A DNA stretch of 64,000 nt from Sphingobium sp. HWE2-09 (GTDB lineage Bacteria > Pseudomonadota > Alphaproteobacteria > Sphingomonadales > Sphingomonadaceae), in assembly GCF_035989265.1 (NCBI RefSeq), contig NZ_JAYKZX010000003.1, forward strand, positions 372,001 to 436,000, read 5' to 3'. A program made the translations under genes and the position numbers. The notes beneath the pieces are model-generated. The model was not told where the DNA came from, ran no database searches, and was given only the letters and a program-made list of their open reading frames with translations. Numbering within the stretch: position 1 is the stretch's first letter; each line of letters begins with the position of its first letter. This document shows positions 43,955-54,525 of this stretch, piece after piece.

Positions 43955-45052
43955 ATGCTACAGATTATCAGCGGACCATTGAGTGTAATTTTTCAATTAT
44001 TAACCTTGTTCGAGCAAGACGACGTAATGTCGATACGAGCTCTATCCGCGTCGCTGCAATCGCGATATAAAATAAGCAGCGATATCATAGAATATCACAG
44101 TATTCCTGTTATTTTCACTGTCATGATATTCGCATCGGTCGTTGCTTTTGGCATTGCAATCGGCGTAGTTAGTTACGATTTCAATGAAATGAACCCTATT
44201 TTTGGCGAATTGGCTATAGTGTGGTTCTGCGGTTTAGCGTGCCAGTATATTAATCTCGACGGAATAGGGCAGATATTTAAGTATATATCGATTTTCTTCT
44301 TTTCGATGATTCTATCGATGATGGCGAGCTTAGTATTAGCAAAGGCATGTTTTCCATATATTGATTCTATTTTGTTCCGCATTGACAAAATTATATCTTT
44401 TGACACTGACTGGCCTGCGCTGGTCAGATCAATTAATAGCCATGAAAACCTGTCGTTTTTACTCAACCATGCCTATATGACATTAAATTGGCAGCCATTT
44501 TTCATATTTATATGGTTTTTGGCTACTGATAGGAAAAGCACCGCTTGGACAATTACGTCTGCCCTCTCGGTTGGCAGCTTCATTTGTGTGATCTTGTTCC
44601 CCTTCACGCCCGCGATCTCCGGTTTCGACTTCTATGGCCTCTCTCCCACGGATATTCCCAATATAACTGTGCATTCGACATGGGCCGCAATTGATCTGTT
44701 ACAGGATATTCGTAACGGCGTGGTGTCAGAAGTGAGTATGACGCATTTGGCCGGGATGATATCGGTCCCCAGTTTCCACGCGACAGCAGCCATTGTTCTG
44801 GCTTGGGGATATTATCAATCGCGCCTTCTGCGCTGGCCATTTCTGTTAATCAATTTTGTCATGCTTATTTCGACAGTTCCTGTCGGCGGTCATTATTTTA
44901 TCGACGTTGTCGCGGGCATTTTCGTCGGTTGGCTCTCTATCATGTTCGTCAACCGTTGGAACGCCAAACGGTCGGACTGGCAGGATATGTCCGCTACCGT
45001 TCGGCCCGCATCTAAATGGAAATTGCAATCAATGCCCCGATCTTGCACCTGA
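43955..45052 (+). CDS. PAP2-superfamily membrane protein, inositol-phosphorylceramide-synthase-like
   Basis: 365 residues from ATG 43955; ATG 44027 would give 341. Neither start has a clear ribosome-binding site. Six or more membrane helices. The PAP2 active-site blocks lie in the last third: SVPSFHATAAIVLAWG (His acid/base) and STVPVGGHYFIDVVAGIFVG (nucleophilic His and Asp). The order PSFHA then GGHYFIDV, without a clear KxxxxxxRP block, matches the AUR1-like branch that transfers head groups to ceramides. Base composition is far more AT-rich than its neighbours, especially before 44600. This suggests recent transfer. Substrate not known. Confidence 0.75.
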   Translation: MLQIISGPLSVIFQLLTLFEQDDVMSIRALSASLQSRYKISSDIIEYHSIPVIFTVMIFASVVAFGIAIGVVSYDFNEMNPIFGELAIVWFCGLACQYINLDGIGQIFKYISIFFFSMILSMMASLVLAKACFPYIDSILFRIDKIISFDTDWPALVRSINSHENLSFLLNHAYMTLNWQPFFIFIWFLATDRKSTAWTITSALSVGSFICVILFPFTPAISGFDFYGLSPTDIPNITVHSTWAAIDLLQDIRNGVVSEVSMTHLAGMISVPSFHATAAIVLAWGYYQSRLLRWPFLLINFVMLISTVPVGGHYFIDVVAGIFVGWLSIMFVNRWNAKRSDWQDMSATVRPASKWKLQSMPRSCT

Positions 45053-45087
45053 GAAACATTGACGTGAAGGCCGCGGCTGAAGCTATA

Positions 45088-45166
45088 CGTCCCATCATGC
45101 CGGCCCTGACCGGGCATCCTGCTTTTTCCGCGCACCTTTAAGAATGCAGGGGAATCCCAGCGCAAA
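45088..45166. repeat. Possible REP-like element at the edge of the PAP2 insertion
   Basis: CATGCCGGCCCTGACCGGGCAT forms an imperfect hairpin and is followed by GGGGAATCCCAGCGCAAAGC. Both parts look like a short dispersed repeat of a kind different from the other REP-like units here. It lies in the 258-nt gap between the PAP2 gene and the S4 gene, which holds no gene. Confidence 0.4.
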
Positions 45167-45310
45167 GCCAGGTTGACGGATGGCATATGGCATCTTGTGA
45201 GGGTTATTAAACGAGCGCCCAGCCGCAGTGGCTTCCTCTTCAGATCAGGTCACGCATTCCTATTGCGCTTTCGCGAGCGCCACGCGGACGGCTCCTCCGA
45301 CCTCAGCCCC

Positions 45311-45607
45311 TTATCCTCCGACCGTCAGTTCCTCGTAGCAACCCTGCGCCTCGGGCGCTGGCCCACGCCTTGCGGGGAGGGCGATCACGCGGACGACGCG
45401 GACGCCTTCGCCGTGGGGGAAGGTGATGAGGTCGCCTGCGCGCACGGGGGCGTGGGCGCGTTCTATGCGGCGGCCGTTCAAGCGGATATGGCCGTCTTCG
45501 GCAAGTTTCTGAGCGGTCGAGCGGCTTTTGCACAGCCGCGCGAACCAGAGATATTTGTCGATGCGCAGGCTCGGCCCATGGCCGATGCCGGTCGCGGGGT
45601 CAGCCAT
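45311..45607 (-). CDS. S4-domain RNA-binding protein (Hsp15-like)
   Basis: 98 residues from ATG 45607, overlapping the end of the helicase gene by 8 nt. The S4 domain spans about 14-60: SLRIDKYLWFARLCKSRST, then AQKLAEDGHIRLNGRRIERA. The RxDKxLWxxR start is typical of Hsp15, which binds 50S subunits carrying nascent chains after stress. A short basic/Gly tail ends the protein. The next gene downstream would normally be fdxA. Confidence 0.88.
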   Translation of the reverse strand: MADPATGIGHGPSLRIDKYLWFARLCKSRSTAQKLAEDGHIRLNGRRIERAHAPVRAGDLITFPHGEGVRVVRVIALPARRGPAPEAQGCYEELTVGG

Positions 45608-48432
45608 TGCGGCCCAGCAGGTCGGCAAGCCCCGCAAAGGCATTGTTGATCGGCGCAGGGCTGCCGCCGGTCGAAGTCGGACGGGACGAGGGGCCGCCAT
45701 CCTTGCCGCGCCGGTTTTGCGCGGGCTTGTCGCCGCGTGGCTTCTGGTCCCGATTGCCGTGGTTGCGGGCGTCCTGCGTGCGACCATCCTGCGAGCGGGC
45801 GTTTTGGGGACGGTTGGGGCGATCGTTGCGCGGCTTTTGCCGACCCTTGAACACCCAGTTGGCGCCGCTGGCGATCGGGGTTTCGGCGCTTGCCGTGCCT
45901 TCTGCGGCTTCGGTGGTTTCCGCGCCTTCGGCCGATGCCGCGCTGTCTGCGCTCTCTTCCGCTGGCGTCGGGGCAGGCGTTGCGACCTGCGGCTCTACCG
46001 GGCGGAAGCCTGCGGCGCGCATCAGCAGCAGGAAGGCGGGTTCCAGCAGCCCCAGCGAGACGATCTGCGGGCTGACATGGGTGAAGGCCTCGTTCTTGGC
46101 GATCGCTTCATGCGCTGTGCGGGCCATGCGTTCGGCCATGTCGATGCGCAGCATCTGGTCCCCGAAACCCCGGAAGCCCGCGATGCGCGCGCCCATCTGG
46201 GCCGGGCGGTCGCCCGCGGCGATCAGGGTGATGCCAGGCAGCGGCAGCGGCAGGCAGGGCTTGCCGATGCGCGCGGCCAGCAGGGCGGAGCGCCAGCGCG
46301 CCGCGCCTGGCTTCAACAGGCCGGGATGATAAATGTCCAGTACGCCGATATCGATGCCCGCCTTGCGCAGCAGATGGCGTTGATCCTTGTCGAGATGGCC
46401 GAGCGCCGAATTCGAGTTCGGTGCGCGCGATCACGCCGCCCGCGTCGCCCAGCTGCGCGAAAACGGCGCGCACCACGGCGGGGACTTCGGAATCGAGCGC
46501 GCTTTCGCTCATCTTGACGAGGGGAAGGAGATGCTTTTGCTTCTGCGCCTCGACCCAGGCGGACAGGCGGGTGGCGACCTGCTTCTGCACGTCCTGATCC
46601 AGGCCGAGAAGCGCGCGATCCAGCCGAATTTCGGGCGCGAGCAGGGTCGGCCCCACCAGCAGCGACGCCACCGGCGTTTCGCCCCAGGCGATGCCTGGCG
46701 CCTGTCCCGCTTCGTCCATGAGCGCGAAATCCGTATCCGCCGCACTCACCAGTTCGTCTGCCTTCACTCGCAATACCTTTCCAAGGCGCCGTTCCGCGGC
46801 CGCCAGCAACATCTTTCGATCCTGATGTCGCGTAGCGGGATCGACCGAGAATCGGAAGCCGTCAAGTTTTCCGATCGTCTCGCCATCGACACAGACGCGC
46901 CCGTCCGGCTCCACGGTGACCGGCAGGTTGCTGGCATTCTGGCCGATATCGCGCAGCAGGACGGAGGTGCGGCGGTCCACGAAACGCTGGGTCAGCGCGG
47001 CGTGCAGCGCATCGGACAGCTTTTCTTCCAATGCGCGGGTACGCTCCGCCATTTCGGCCGGATATTCCAGCCAGTCGGGGCGATGGGCGATGTAGGACCA
47101 GGTGCGCGCAGCCGCGATCCGGCCCGACAGCGTGTCGATATCGCCCTGCACCGAATTGAGTCGCGCCAGATTTTGGGCGAACCAGTCGCGGGGGATGTAG
47201 CCGTTCCCCTCCGACAGGAAGCGCCAGATGCGACTGACGGCGCGGGCATGATGATCCGCGCCGAGCTTCTGGAAATCGGGCAGGCTGCACGCGGCCCAGA
47301 GCCGCTCGACCTGGCGCTTGGTGCGCACGCGTTCGATCACCAGCGGGTCTTCGGCCAACCGTTTGAGGACGGCCAGGTCCACCGCCTGCGGCGCGGCGCG
47401 CAATTCGGGGCGGTCGGGGCGCTCCTCCAGGTCGGCGATCAGCAGATCGAGCCGGTCGGTACGGGGCGTGCCGTCGCGCCAGAACAGTTGTTCGATCGGC
47501 GGGAAGCGATGCGCCTCGATCGCTTCGATTTCTTCGGGGGTGAAGGCGGCGTCGCCCTCTTCGCCGCCCAGACTGCCGAAGGTGCCATCCTTATGATGGC
47601 GGCCCGCGCGTCCGGCGATCTGCGCCATTTCGCTGACGGTCAGGCGGCGGGTGCGGCGGCCATCGAACTTGCGCAGGGACGCGAAGGCGACATGGGCGAC
47701 GTCGAGGTTGAGGCCCATGCCGATGGCGTCGGTGGCGACCAGATAATCGACATCGCCGTTCAGGAACATCTGCACCTGGGCGTTGCGGGTGCGGGGGCTG
47801 AGCGCGCCCATCACCACCGCCGCGCCACCGCGAAAGCGCCGCAGCATTTCGGCGACGGCATAGACTTCCTCGGCGGAGAAAGCGACGATGGCGGAGCGTT
47901 TGGGCAGGCGCGACAGCTTCTTCGCGCCCGCGTAGGAGAGGGTGGAGAAGCGCGGGCGGCTGATGATCTCGATATCGGGGACCAGCGATTTGACGACCCG
48001 GCTGATGCTGGCCGAGCCAAGGATCATCGTTTCTTCGCGGCCCCGCGCGCGCAACAGGCGGTCGGTGAAGATGTGGCCACGTTCCGGGTCCGCGCCCAGT
48101 TGCGCTTCGTCCAGCGCGACGAAGGCGAAATCCTTCAGACCGTTCGTTGTGGCATCCGTTTCCCTCCCGCCGCCAATCGGCATGGACTCGGCGGTGCAGA
48201 GGAAATAGCGGGCCTGGGGCGGGACGATCTTTTCCTCGCCGGTGATCAGCGCGACCTGCGCCGGTCCCTTGATCGCGACCACCCGGTCATAGACTTCGCG
48301 CGCCAGCAGGCGCAGCGGAAAGCCCATCATGCCGCTGCTATGCCCGCACATCCGCTCGACGGCGAGGTGGGTCTTGCCGGTGTTGGTCGGTCCCAGGACG
48401 GCGGTAAGGGAAGAACGGGCGAACTGGGCCAT
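45600..48432 (-). pseudogene. SUV3-like RNA helicase with a 1-nt frameshift
   Basis: The start is ATG 48432. Helicase motifs: GPTNTGKTH (Walker A), VALDEAQLGADPERGHIFTD (DEAQ box), LGSAS, then QIAGRAGRH. The reading frame shifts at GAATTC (46408-46413): one extra T turns LESALGHLDKDQRHLL into a frame that ends early at 46108. After the shift the downstream frame reads on to 45600, giving about 943 residues in all with a low-complexity Asn/Arg/Gly tail (RNHGNRDQKPRGDKPAQNRR). Whether the base is real or a sequencing error cannot be told. Similar helicases act on RNA. Confidence 0.85.
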
Positions 48433-48700
48433 GGCCGCCTATGTCGGGCAGGCGGGGGCGATGGGCAAGGGGATTTCCAAGTTCCGCCGCTTATCGCACG
48501 CCCATCGGGTCGCTGGCACGGTTCGTCGCACGCGCCGCTGTCATGCGAAGGTCTTTATTTGACTTTAACCCTGTGCGTTCACAACAGTCCCGCCCACGCA
48601 TGGCGCGGGGGACGTTGCCGGCGAAGCAACGAAAAAAGCCTTTGGGGTCGCGGGTTTGTTTCAGGAAAGCCAGTTCGGGTCGCAGCAGGGCGGCGCATCC

Positions 48701-50185
48701 ATGTCATTATGGATGGCCAATTCGATCGCCCGCGCGCCGATAGCGACGCCCAGCGACTGGCGATCGCGCTTGCGCGATTGGGCGGACGAGGTCGAACTGG
48801 TCCCGGACCTGGGCGAGAGGGTCGGCAGCCTGACCTGGTTTCGCGGCGTCGCAACTTGCTTTGGCCTGTGCGCTACCGCCCTGTATCTCTCGCCCGCCTT
48901 TCAACCGATTCCAGGGCTACCCGGCGCGCCGCTGAGCGATGCGCAATATGACGAAGTGCGCAGCCAGATGATCACCCCGCTCGCGCTGGGGGCGGACAGC
49001 GGGCATCGCATGGGCGCGACCGACGCGGTGCAGCCGCTGCGCGAAACGCCCGAGCGGCCGCAGATCGAACTGAGCGCCCAGATCGGCAGCAGCGACACGC
49101 TGGGCCGGGCGCTGTCCCGTGCCGGGGTGAGCGGCGGCGACGTGGCGACGATCACCAGCCTGGTGGGCAACGACATCAGCGACGGGGTGAAGCCCGGCAC
49201 GCGGCTCGACATATTGCTGGGGCGGCGCACCAGCCGCGACCGGCCCCGGCCGCTCGACAAGCTGGCGTTTCGCGCGCGGCTGGACCTGAATCTGGAACTG
49301 ACGCGGGCGGGCGGCGTGCTGTCGGTCAAGCGTATCCCGATCCGCGTGGACAATACGCCGCTGCGCATCCAGGGCGTGGTCGGAGACAGCATCTATCGCT
49401 CCGCCCGCGCGGCGGGCGCGCCGCCCAAGGCGGTGCAGGCTTTCCTGCGCGTAATCGCGGGGCAGGTCGATCTGGGCGGCATTGGCGCTGGCGATCGCTA
49501 CGATATCGTCACCGAATATCGCCGCGCTGAGACGGGCGACGTGGAGGTGGGCGACCTGCTCTATGCCGGGTTGAAGCGCGCGCGGGGCAAGTCGGTCGAT
49601 ATGCTCAAATGGACCAAGGACGGCCGCACCGAATGGTTCGAGGCGTCGGGTGTGGGCGAGCGGCGCGGCGTGCTGTCGGCCCCGGTCGCCGGGCGCATGT
49701 CGTCAGGCTATGGCCAGCGCCGCCACCCGATATTGGGTTATACGCGGATGCATGCAGGCATCGATTTCGCGGCGCGCTATGGATCGCCCATCTATGCGGT
49801 GACCGATGGCGTGGTGGCCTTTGCCGGGCGGCATGGCGGCCATGGCAATTATGTCCGCATCCAGCATGGCGGCGGCCTTGCCACCGGCTATGCGCATATG
49901 AGCCGGATTGCGGCCGCGCCGGGGCAGCGGGTGCGGCGCGGCCAGGTGATCGGCTATGTCGGGTCCACCGGCCTGTCGACCGGGCCGCATCTCCATTATG
50001 AACTCTATCGCAATGGCGCGACGGTCAATCCGCTGTCGGTGAAGTTCACCACGACGGCGCAACTGGCCGGGGCGGAGTTGGCGGCGTTCCGGGCGCGGCT
50101 GGCGCAATATCAGGGCTTGCGCGTGGGGATGCATGAGGCGTTCGCGCAAAAGGCTGCGGCCGCACCGGTGGCGTCGGGTAAATAG
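48701..50185 (+). CDS. M23-family metallopeptidase (cell-wall endopeptidase)
   Basis: 494 residues from ATG 48701; a TTG at 48656 would add 15. One membrane helix (about 50-68) precedes a LysM/OapA-like domain, then the M23 domain with zinc ligands in HAGIDFAARYG and HLHYELYR. The HxxxD and HxH motifs are intact. It cuts peptidoglycan cross-links or activates amidases in the periplasm. It is divergent from the helicase gene across 268 nt that hold no other gene. Confidence 0.88.
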   Translation: MSLWMANSIARAPIATPSDWRSRLRDWADEVELVPDLGERVGSLTWFRGVATCFGLCATALYLSPAFQPIPGLPGAPLSDAQYDEVRSQMITPLALGADSGHRMGATDAVQPLRETPERPQIELSAQIGSSDTLGRALSRAGVSGGDVATITSLVGNDISDGVKPGTRLDILLGRRTSRDRPRPLDKLAFRARLDLNLELTRAGGVLSVKRIPIRVDNTPLRIQGVVGDSIYRSARAAGAPPKAVQAFLRVIAGQVDLGGIGAGDRYDIVTEYRRAETGDVEVGDLLYAGLKRARGKSVDMLKWTKDGRTEWFEASGVGERRGVLSAPVAGRMSSGYGQRRHPILGYTRMHAGIDFAARYGSPIYAVTDGVVAFAGRHGGHGNYVRIQHGGGLATGYAHMSRIAAAPGQRVRRGQVIGYVGSTGLSTGPHLHYELYRNGATVNPLSVKFTTTAQLAGAELAAFRARLAQYQGLRVGMHEAFAQKAAAAPVASGK

Positions 50186-50272
50186 TAAACCCCGTTCGCT
50201 CAGCTTGAACGGTTGGGCTGTTGCGCATAAACGCCCCTTCCCGCGCATCGTCCGCTCGGCTAACGCGGGGCG

Positions 50273-51055
50273 ATGACTGGTTCCATCACCGCCATCCTGC
50301 TGGCAGGCGCTCGCCCCATCGCCGATCCGCTCGCCGTCGCCGCCGGTGTGCCGGTCAAGCCGCTGGTGCCCGTGGGCGGGGAGCCGATGATCAACCGGCC
50401 CGCGCGCGCTTTGCTCGCCCATCCGGCGATCGGGCGGGTCGTCATCCTGACCCAGGCGCCGGACTATTTCGCCGCCGATCCCGCCACCGCCTGGCTCGCG
50501 AATGATCCGCGCGTCCGGTTCGAGCGGGGCGGGCAGGGGATTGCGTCGTCGCTGCTGGCATTGCTGGAAACGGGCGATGTGCCCTTTCCGATCCTGCTGA
50601 CGACGGCAGACCATGTGCTGCTCGACGCGGCGATGCTGGACCAGTTCGTGGCAGAGGCGCGCGGCGCGGACGTGGCTGTCGCCATGGTGGAACGCGCGAC
50701 GTTGCTGGCGCGCTATCCGCAATCGCGGCGGACTTGGCTCAAATTCCGCGGCGGCTGGTGGTCGGGCGCGAATATCTTCTGGTTCGGCAGCGACCAGGCG
50801 CGACCCATCATCGCGCTCTGGCAGGAGGTCGAGCAGGACCGCAAGAAGGGGTGGAAAATCTTGGCCGCCTTCGGGCCGTTCGCGCTGATGGGCGCGCTGC
50901 TGCGGCTGTTGACGCTGCGCGGCGGGATCGCGCGGATCGGGCGCAAGTTCGGGGTTACAGCGCGGCTGGTGGCGATGGACAGTCCCGAGGCGTGTATAGA
51001 TGCGGACAAGCCGGCGGATGTGACGCTGATCGAGGCGATTTTAAAGCAGCGATGA
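50273..51055 (+). CDS. MobA-like nucleotidyltransferase
   Basis: 260 residues. The N-terminal Rossmann-like start ITAILLAGARPIADPLA, PVKPLVPVGGEPMINR and the acidic motif LLTTADHVLLD fit the MobA/NTP-transferase fold that joins nucleoside triphosphates to sugar phosphates or cofactors. The C-terminal half (WWSGANIFWFGSDQARPI, then KKGWKILAAFGPFALMGA) is characteristic of an uncharacterised alphaproteobacterial group. Substrate unknown. Confidence 0.75.
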   Translation: MTGSITAILLAGARPIADPLAVAAGVPVKPLVPVGGEPMINRPARALLAHPAIGRVVILTQAPDYFAADPATAWLANDPRVRFERGGQGIASSLLALLETGDVPFPILLTTADHVLLDAAMLDQFVAEARGADVAVAMVERATLLARYPQSRRTWLKFRGGWWSGANIFWFGSDQARPIIALWQEVEQDRKKGWKILAAFGPFALMGALLRLLTLRGGIARIGRKFGVTARLVAMDSPEACIDADKPADVTLIEAILKQR

Positions 51056-51068
51056 GTAGAAAGCTCAC

Positions 51069-51134
51069 GTGTTCCCGCGCAGGCGGGAACCCAGTTCCGG
51101 CCTTTCGACTGGGTTCCCGCCTGCGCGGGAACAC
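51069..51134. repeat. Paired REP-like palindromes (BIME-like), copy 2
   Basis: GTGTTCCCGCGCAGGCGGG faces CCCGCCTGCGCGGGAACAC, separated by 28 nt. It lies between the convergent nucleotidyltransferase and rnhA genes. A second short palindrome (TTTCTCGACTCCGCTCGAAA) follows at 51148. Confidence 0.88.
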
Positions 51135-51185
51135 GGTGTGCTTATCGTTTCTCGACTCCGCTCGAAACGAACGGATGTGGCTGTT

Positions 51186-51635
51186 CTACCGCCGAAAACT
51201 CTCCGCCGCGGCGCAGGCCAGCGCGTCGGCGCGTTCGTTTTCCGGGTGGCCGGCATGGCCCTTGACCCATTGCCAGGTCACCTGATGGGGGGCGATGGCC
51301 TTGACCAGCAATTGCCAGATTTCGACATTCTTGACCGGCTTGTTGTCCGCCGTGCGCCAGCCGCGTTTCTGCCAGCCGAATATCCATTTGGTGATGCCGT
51401 CCATCACATATTTGCTGTCGGTGTAGAGCGTCACCTTGCACGGCTTTTTCAGCATGTTGAGCGCTTCGACCGCCGCCATCATCTCCATACGGTTGTTGGT
51501 GGTCATCGCTTCGCCGCCGGAGATTTCCTTCTCCGTGGTCCCAAAGCGCAGCACCGCGCCCCAGCCGCCGGGACCGGGATTGCCCTTGCAGGCGCCGTCG
51601 GTGAAGATGTCTACGGTGGGGAGGTCGGTGCTCAT
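51186..51635 (-). CDS. rnhA: Ribonuclease HI
   Basis: 149 residues. The catalytic residues are in [21 protein letters not shown]'s first Asp, [10 protein letters not shown]'s Glu, [11 protein letters not shown]'s Asp and [11 protein letters not shown]. It removes RNA from RNA-DNA hybrids. It is downstream of thrB and ispH on the same strand, with a paired repeat between it and thrB. Confidence 0.96.
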   Translation of the reverse strand: MSTDLPTVDIFTDGACKGNPGPGGWGAVLRFGTTEKEISGGEAMTTNNRMEMMAAVEALNMLKKPCKVTLYTDSKYVMDGITKWIFGWQKRGWRTADNKPVKNVEIWQLLVKAIAPHQVTWQWVKGHAGHPENERADALACAAAESFRR

Positions 51636-51640
51636 GCTTC

Positions 51641-51724
51641 GTGCTCCTGCGCAGGCAGGAGCCCAGTCCAGCCGTGGCCATATTCTGTAACAGCGGAACT
51701 GGGTTCCCGCCTGCGCGGGAACAC
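51641..51724. repeat. Paired REP-like palindromes (BIME-like), copy 3
   Basis: Left unit GTGCTCCTGCGCAGGCAGG, right unit ending CCCGCCTGCGCGGGAACAC. It lies between rnhA and thrB on one transcript, and the left unit has diverged with paired changes that keep the hairpin. Confidence 0.88.
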
Positions 51725-51744
51725 GGTGCGCATTTTTTGCAATG

Positions 51745-52722
51745 TTAAGCGCCCAGCAAATCCGCCGGGTCGGCGCTGGCGTAGAAGTCCAGGCGGCGCA
51801 GATAGGCGAGCGGGTCTTTGCGCGTCACCAGCGCGTCGGCCGGGGTGTTGATCCAGTCATAGGCGCGGGTCAGCAGGAAACGCAGCGCCGCGCCCCGGCA
51901 CAAGATCGGGAAGGCGGCGCGTTCGGTGTCGCTCAGCCCATGCGCCTGCGTGTAGCCCGCGCCGATCGCCGCGCCGCGCGGGCCATACCAGGTCGCGCCG
52001 TCATTGCTGAAGCACCAGGCGCTGTGGGTGACGGCCAGGTCATAGGCGCGAATGTCAGTGCAGCTGAAATAGAAATCGATGAGGCCGGTCACATCCTCGC
52101 CCAGCATCAGCACATTGTCGGGGAACAGATCCGCATGGATCACCGATCGCGGCAGGTCGGCGGGCCAATGGGCGTCGAGGAAGGCGAGTTCTTCAGCCAC
52201 GCGCGCGGCCAGGCCGGGCTGGATCTGGTCGAAATCGTCGCCACATTTGGCGGCCAGCGCGTGCCAGCCATCCTTATCCAGCGCATTGCGCCGTTCGCCT
52301 GCGAAACCCTGCGCCGCCTTGTGCAATTCGCCCAAAGCAACTCCGGCGGCGTGGGCCTGTCCGGGGGTCGGCTCGGTCACGCTGATGCCGGTCAGAAACT
52401 CGATAAGGCAGGCGGGGCGGCCCGACAATTGCTGGAGCCGCTTGCCGTCGCGATCGGCAATGAAGCGCGGGACCAGGCATCCGCGCGCGCCCAGATGATC
52501 GAGCAGGTCCATGAAAAAGGGCAGGTCCGCTTCATCCACCCGCTTTTCGTAAAGCGTCAGGATATAGCGATGCCCCTTACCGTCCGTGCCGGTGGTTTCG
52601 AGCAGATAATTGCTGTTCTCCACCCCTTCGGCAATGCCCTTCGCCGATACCAGGCGACCGGCGTCGTAGCGGGTGAGGAAAGCGTCAATCTCTTCGGCGG
52701 GGACATGGGTATAGACGGCCAT
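51745..52722 (-). CDS. thrB: Homoserine kinase, APH-fold (ThrB2) type
   Basis: 325 residues. Aminoglycoside-kinase-like fold, unrelated to the GHMP kinase ThrB of E. coli. Start [20 protein letters not shown]; substrate and ATP motifs [23 protein letters not shown] (catalytic Asp) and [11 protein letters not shown] (metal Asp). It phosphorylates homoserine for threonine synthesis. It lies 3 nt from ispH, so they share a transcript. Confidence 0.93.
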   Translation of the reverse strand: MAVYTHVPAEEIDAFLTRYDAGRLVSAKGIAEGVENSNYLLETTGTDGKGHRYILTLYEKRVDEADLPFFMDLLDHLGARGCLVPRFIADRDGKRLQQLSGRPACLIEFLTGISVTEPTPGQAHAAGVALGELHKAAQGFAGERRNALDKDGWHALAAKCGDDFDQIQPGLAARVAEELAFLDAHWPADLPRSVIHADLFPDNVLMLGEDVTGLIDFYFSCTDIRAYDLAVTHSAWCFSNDGATWYGPRGAAIGAGYTQAHGLSDTERAAFPILCRGAALRFLLTRAYDWINTPADALVTRKDPLAYLRRLDFYASADPADLLGA

Positions 52723-52725
52723 GGT

Positions 52726-53685
52726 TCAGGCGGTTTCCAGCCCGCGGGGCAGTTTGAACGCGATCGTCTCACGCGTGGTTTCCACCTGCTCCTCCTCGAC
52801 CGTGAAGCGCTCCGCCAGCCGATCCACCACTTCGCGCACGAGAACTTCGGGAGCGGAAGCGCCCGCGGTCAGGCCCAGCGTCGTCACCCCGTCCAGCCAG
52901 TCGAAATCGATCTCACTGGCGCGCTGGATCAGGCGGGCAGGCGTGCCTTCGCGCTCCGCCACTTCGACCAGCCGCAGCGAGTTGGAGCTGTTAGGCGCGC
53001 CAATGACATAGAGCGCCTGGCACCGCGGCGCGATCGCCTTGACCGACGTCTGACGATTGGACGTGGCGTAGCAGATATCCTCACCCTTGGGCGCGGCGAT
53101 GGTGGGGAAGCGGCGTTCCAGCACCGTCACGATCGCGGCGGTATCGTCCACCGACAGGGTCGTCTGCGTCAGGAAGGCGAGATTGTCGGGATCGACCGGC
53201 GCGAACGCCTCGGCCGCTTCGACCGTTTCGATCAGCGTCATCGTGCCGTCGGGCACCTGGCCGAAGGTGCCGATGACTTCGGGATGGCCCTTATGCCCGA
53301 TGAAGAGGATATGGCGGCCCGCTTCCACCTGACGCTCCGCCTGGCGGTGGACCTTGCTGACCAGCGGGCAAGTGGCGTCGAGATAAGAGAGGCCGCGCGC
53401 TTGCGCCTTGGCCGGCACCGCCTTGGGCACGCCATGGGCGGAAAAGACGACCGGCACGCCGTCGGGCACCTGGTCCAGGCTTTCGACGAAGATCGCGCCC
53501 TTGGCCTTCAGCCCGTCGACCACATATTTATTGTGGACGATTTCATGGCGGACATAGACCGGCGCGCCATAGGCTTCGATCGCCTTTTCCACGATGATGA
53601 TCGCGCGGTCCACCCCCGCACAAAAGCCGCGTGGCGCGGCGATCAGGAGCTTCATCGGCGGGCGGGCGGAGGGCGCGTGCGTCAT
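52726..53685 (-). CDS. ispH: 4-hydroxy-3-methylbut-2-enyl diphosphate reductase
   Basis: 319 residues from ATG 53685 (a start at 53655 gives 309). The three cluster cysteines are in [22 protein letters not shown] and [10 protein letters not shown]. It makes IPP and DMAPP in the last step of the MEP pathway, using a 4Fe-4S cluster. SAHGVP and the HN motif of the family are intact. In many sphingomonads ispH precedes thrB and rnhA in this order. Confidence 0.95.
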   Translation of the reverse strand: MTHAPSARPPMKLLIAAPRGFCAGVDRAIIIVEKAIEAYGAPVYVRHEIVHNKYVVDGLKAKGAIFVESLDQVPDGVPVVFSAHGVPKAVPAKAQARGLSYLDATCPLVSKVHRQAERQVEAGRHILFIGHKGHPEVIGTFGQVPDGTMTLIETVEAAEAFAPVDPDNLAFLTQTTLSVDDTAAIVTVLERRFPTIAAPKGEDICYATSNRQTSVKAIAPRCQALYVIGAPNSSNSLRLVEVAEREGTPARLIQRASEIDFDWLDGVTTLGLTAGASAPEVLVREVVDRLAERFTVEEEQVETTRETIAFKLPRGLETA

Positions 53686-53824
53686 GCCTTGCCGCTTAGG
53701 CGAATGTGCGGCCGGATGAAAGAGCGAACCGCCGCCGCTTTGTTGCGGTTGCGTGCCGGGCGGCGGATGGATAAGGAAGCGCAAAGCTTTTGGTCTGTGG
53801 GACCATGCGAAGGAATATCTGCCT

Positions 53825-54463
53825 GTGAAAGTGTCTCATATTGCCGTGACCGCCATGCTGGCCCTCGCTCTGGCGGGGTGTTCGCGCCGAGGTGAGATCG
53901 ATGCGACCGGCGGCATCGTCGCGGTGCGATCGGCCTGCCCGACCGCCGCTATTCCCGCGCAGACCGGCGACATCACGCTGTTCAATCCTGCCGGGCGCAC
54001 CGACGCGGCGGCGATCGACGTGGTGGCGGAGATCACCAACCTGCGCTCCACCTGCGCGGACGGCACGCAATTCTATACCGAAGCGACCTTCACCGTGAAC
54101 GCCCGGCGCAACGACGCCAGCGCTGCGCGGCAGGTGGTGCTGCCCTATTTCTCTGCCGTGGTGCGCGGCGGCAATGCCGTGATCGCCAAGCGGGTGGGCC
54201 AGGTGACGCTGAACTTTGCGGCAGGCGACTATCGCGCCAGCGCGCAGGGCAAGGCAGGCAGCTATGTCGACAAGGCGGCCGCCACGCTGCCCGCCGACAT
54301 CCAGGCCAAGATCACCGGCAAGCGCAAGGCGGGCGACGCGGACGCCGCGATCGATCCCTTCGCCCAGCCCGATGTGAAGGCGGCGCTGGCGAAAACCAGT
54401 TTCGAACTGCTGGTGGGGTTCAACCTGACCCAGGATCAGCTGCGCTATAACGCCACGCGTTAA
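53825..54463 (+). CDS. Lipoprotein of unknown function
   Basis: 212 residues from GTG 53825 (AAGGA upstream). A lipoprotein signal with lipobox LAGC at about residue 19. The mature part begins [19 protein letters not shown] and is rich in short beta strands ([35 protein letters not shown]). Two later cysteines may form a disulfide. No family recognised with confidence. It is divergent from ispH. Confidence 0.75.
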   Translation: MKVSHIAVTAMLALALAGCSRRGEIDATGGIVAVRSACPTAAIPAQTGDITLFNPAGRTDAAAIDVVAEITNLRSTCADGTQFYTEATFTVNARRNDASAARQVVLPYFSAVVRGGNAVIAKRVGQVTLNFAAGDYRASAQGKAGSYVDKAAATLPADIQAKITGKRKAGDADAAIDPFAQPDVKAALAKTSFELLVGFNLTQDQLRYNATR

Positions 54464-54525
54464 ACGCGAACCATTTTCCGTTCGCCCTGCGCTTGTCGAA
54501 GGGTCGATTTTTTGAGGCGCGGATG

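Noticed and set aside
46387..48951. Open frame of over 850 codons opposite the helicase gene
   Set aside because: Antisense shadow of the helicase; composition is typical of a complementary frame in GC-rich DNA.
51742..53895. Open frame of over 700 codons opposite thrB and ispH
   Set aside because: It runs across two real genes on the other strand and has no recognisable domain.
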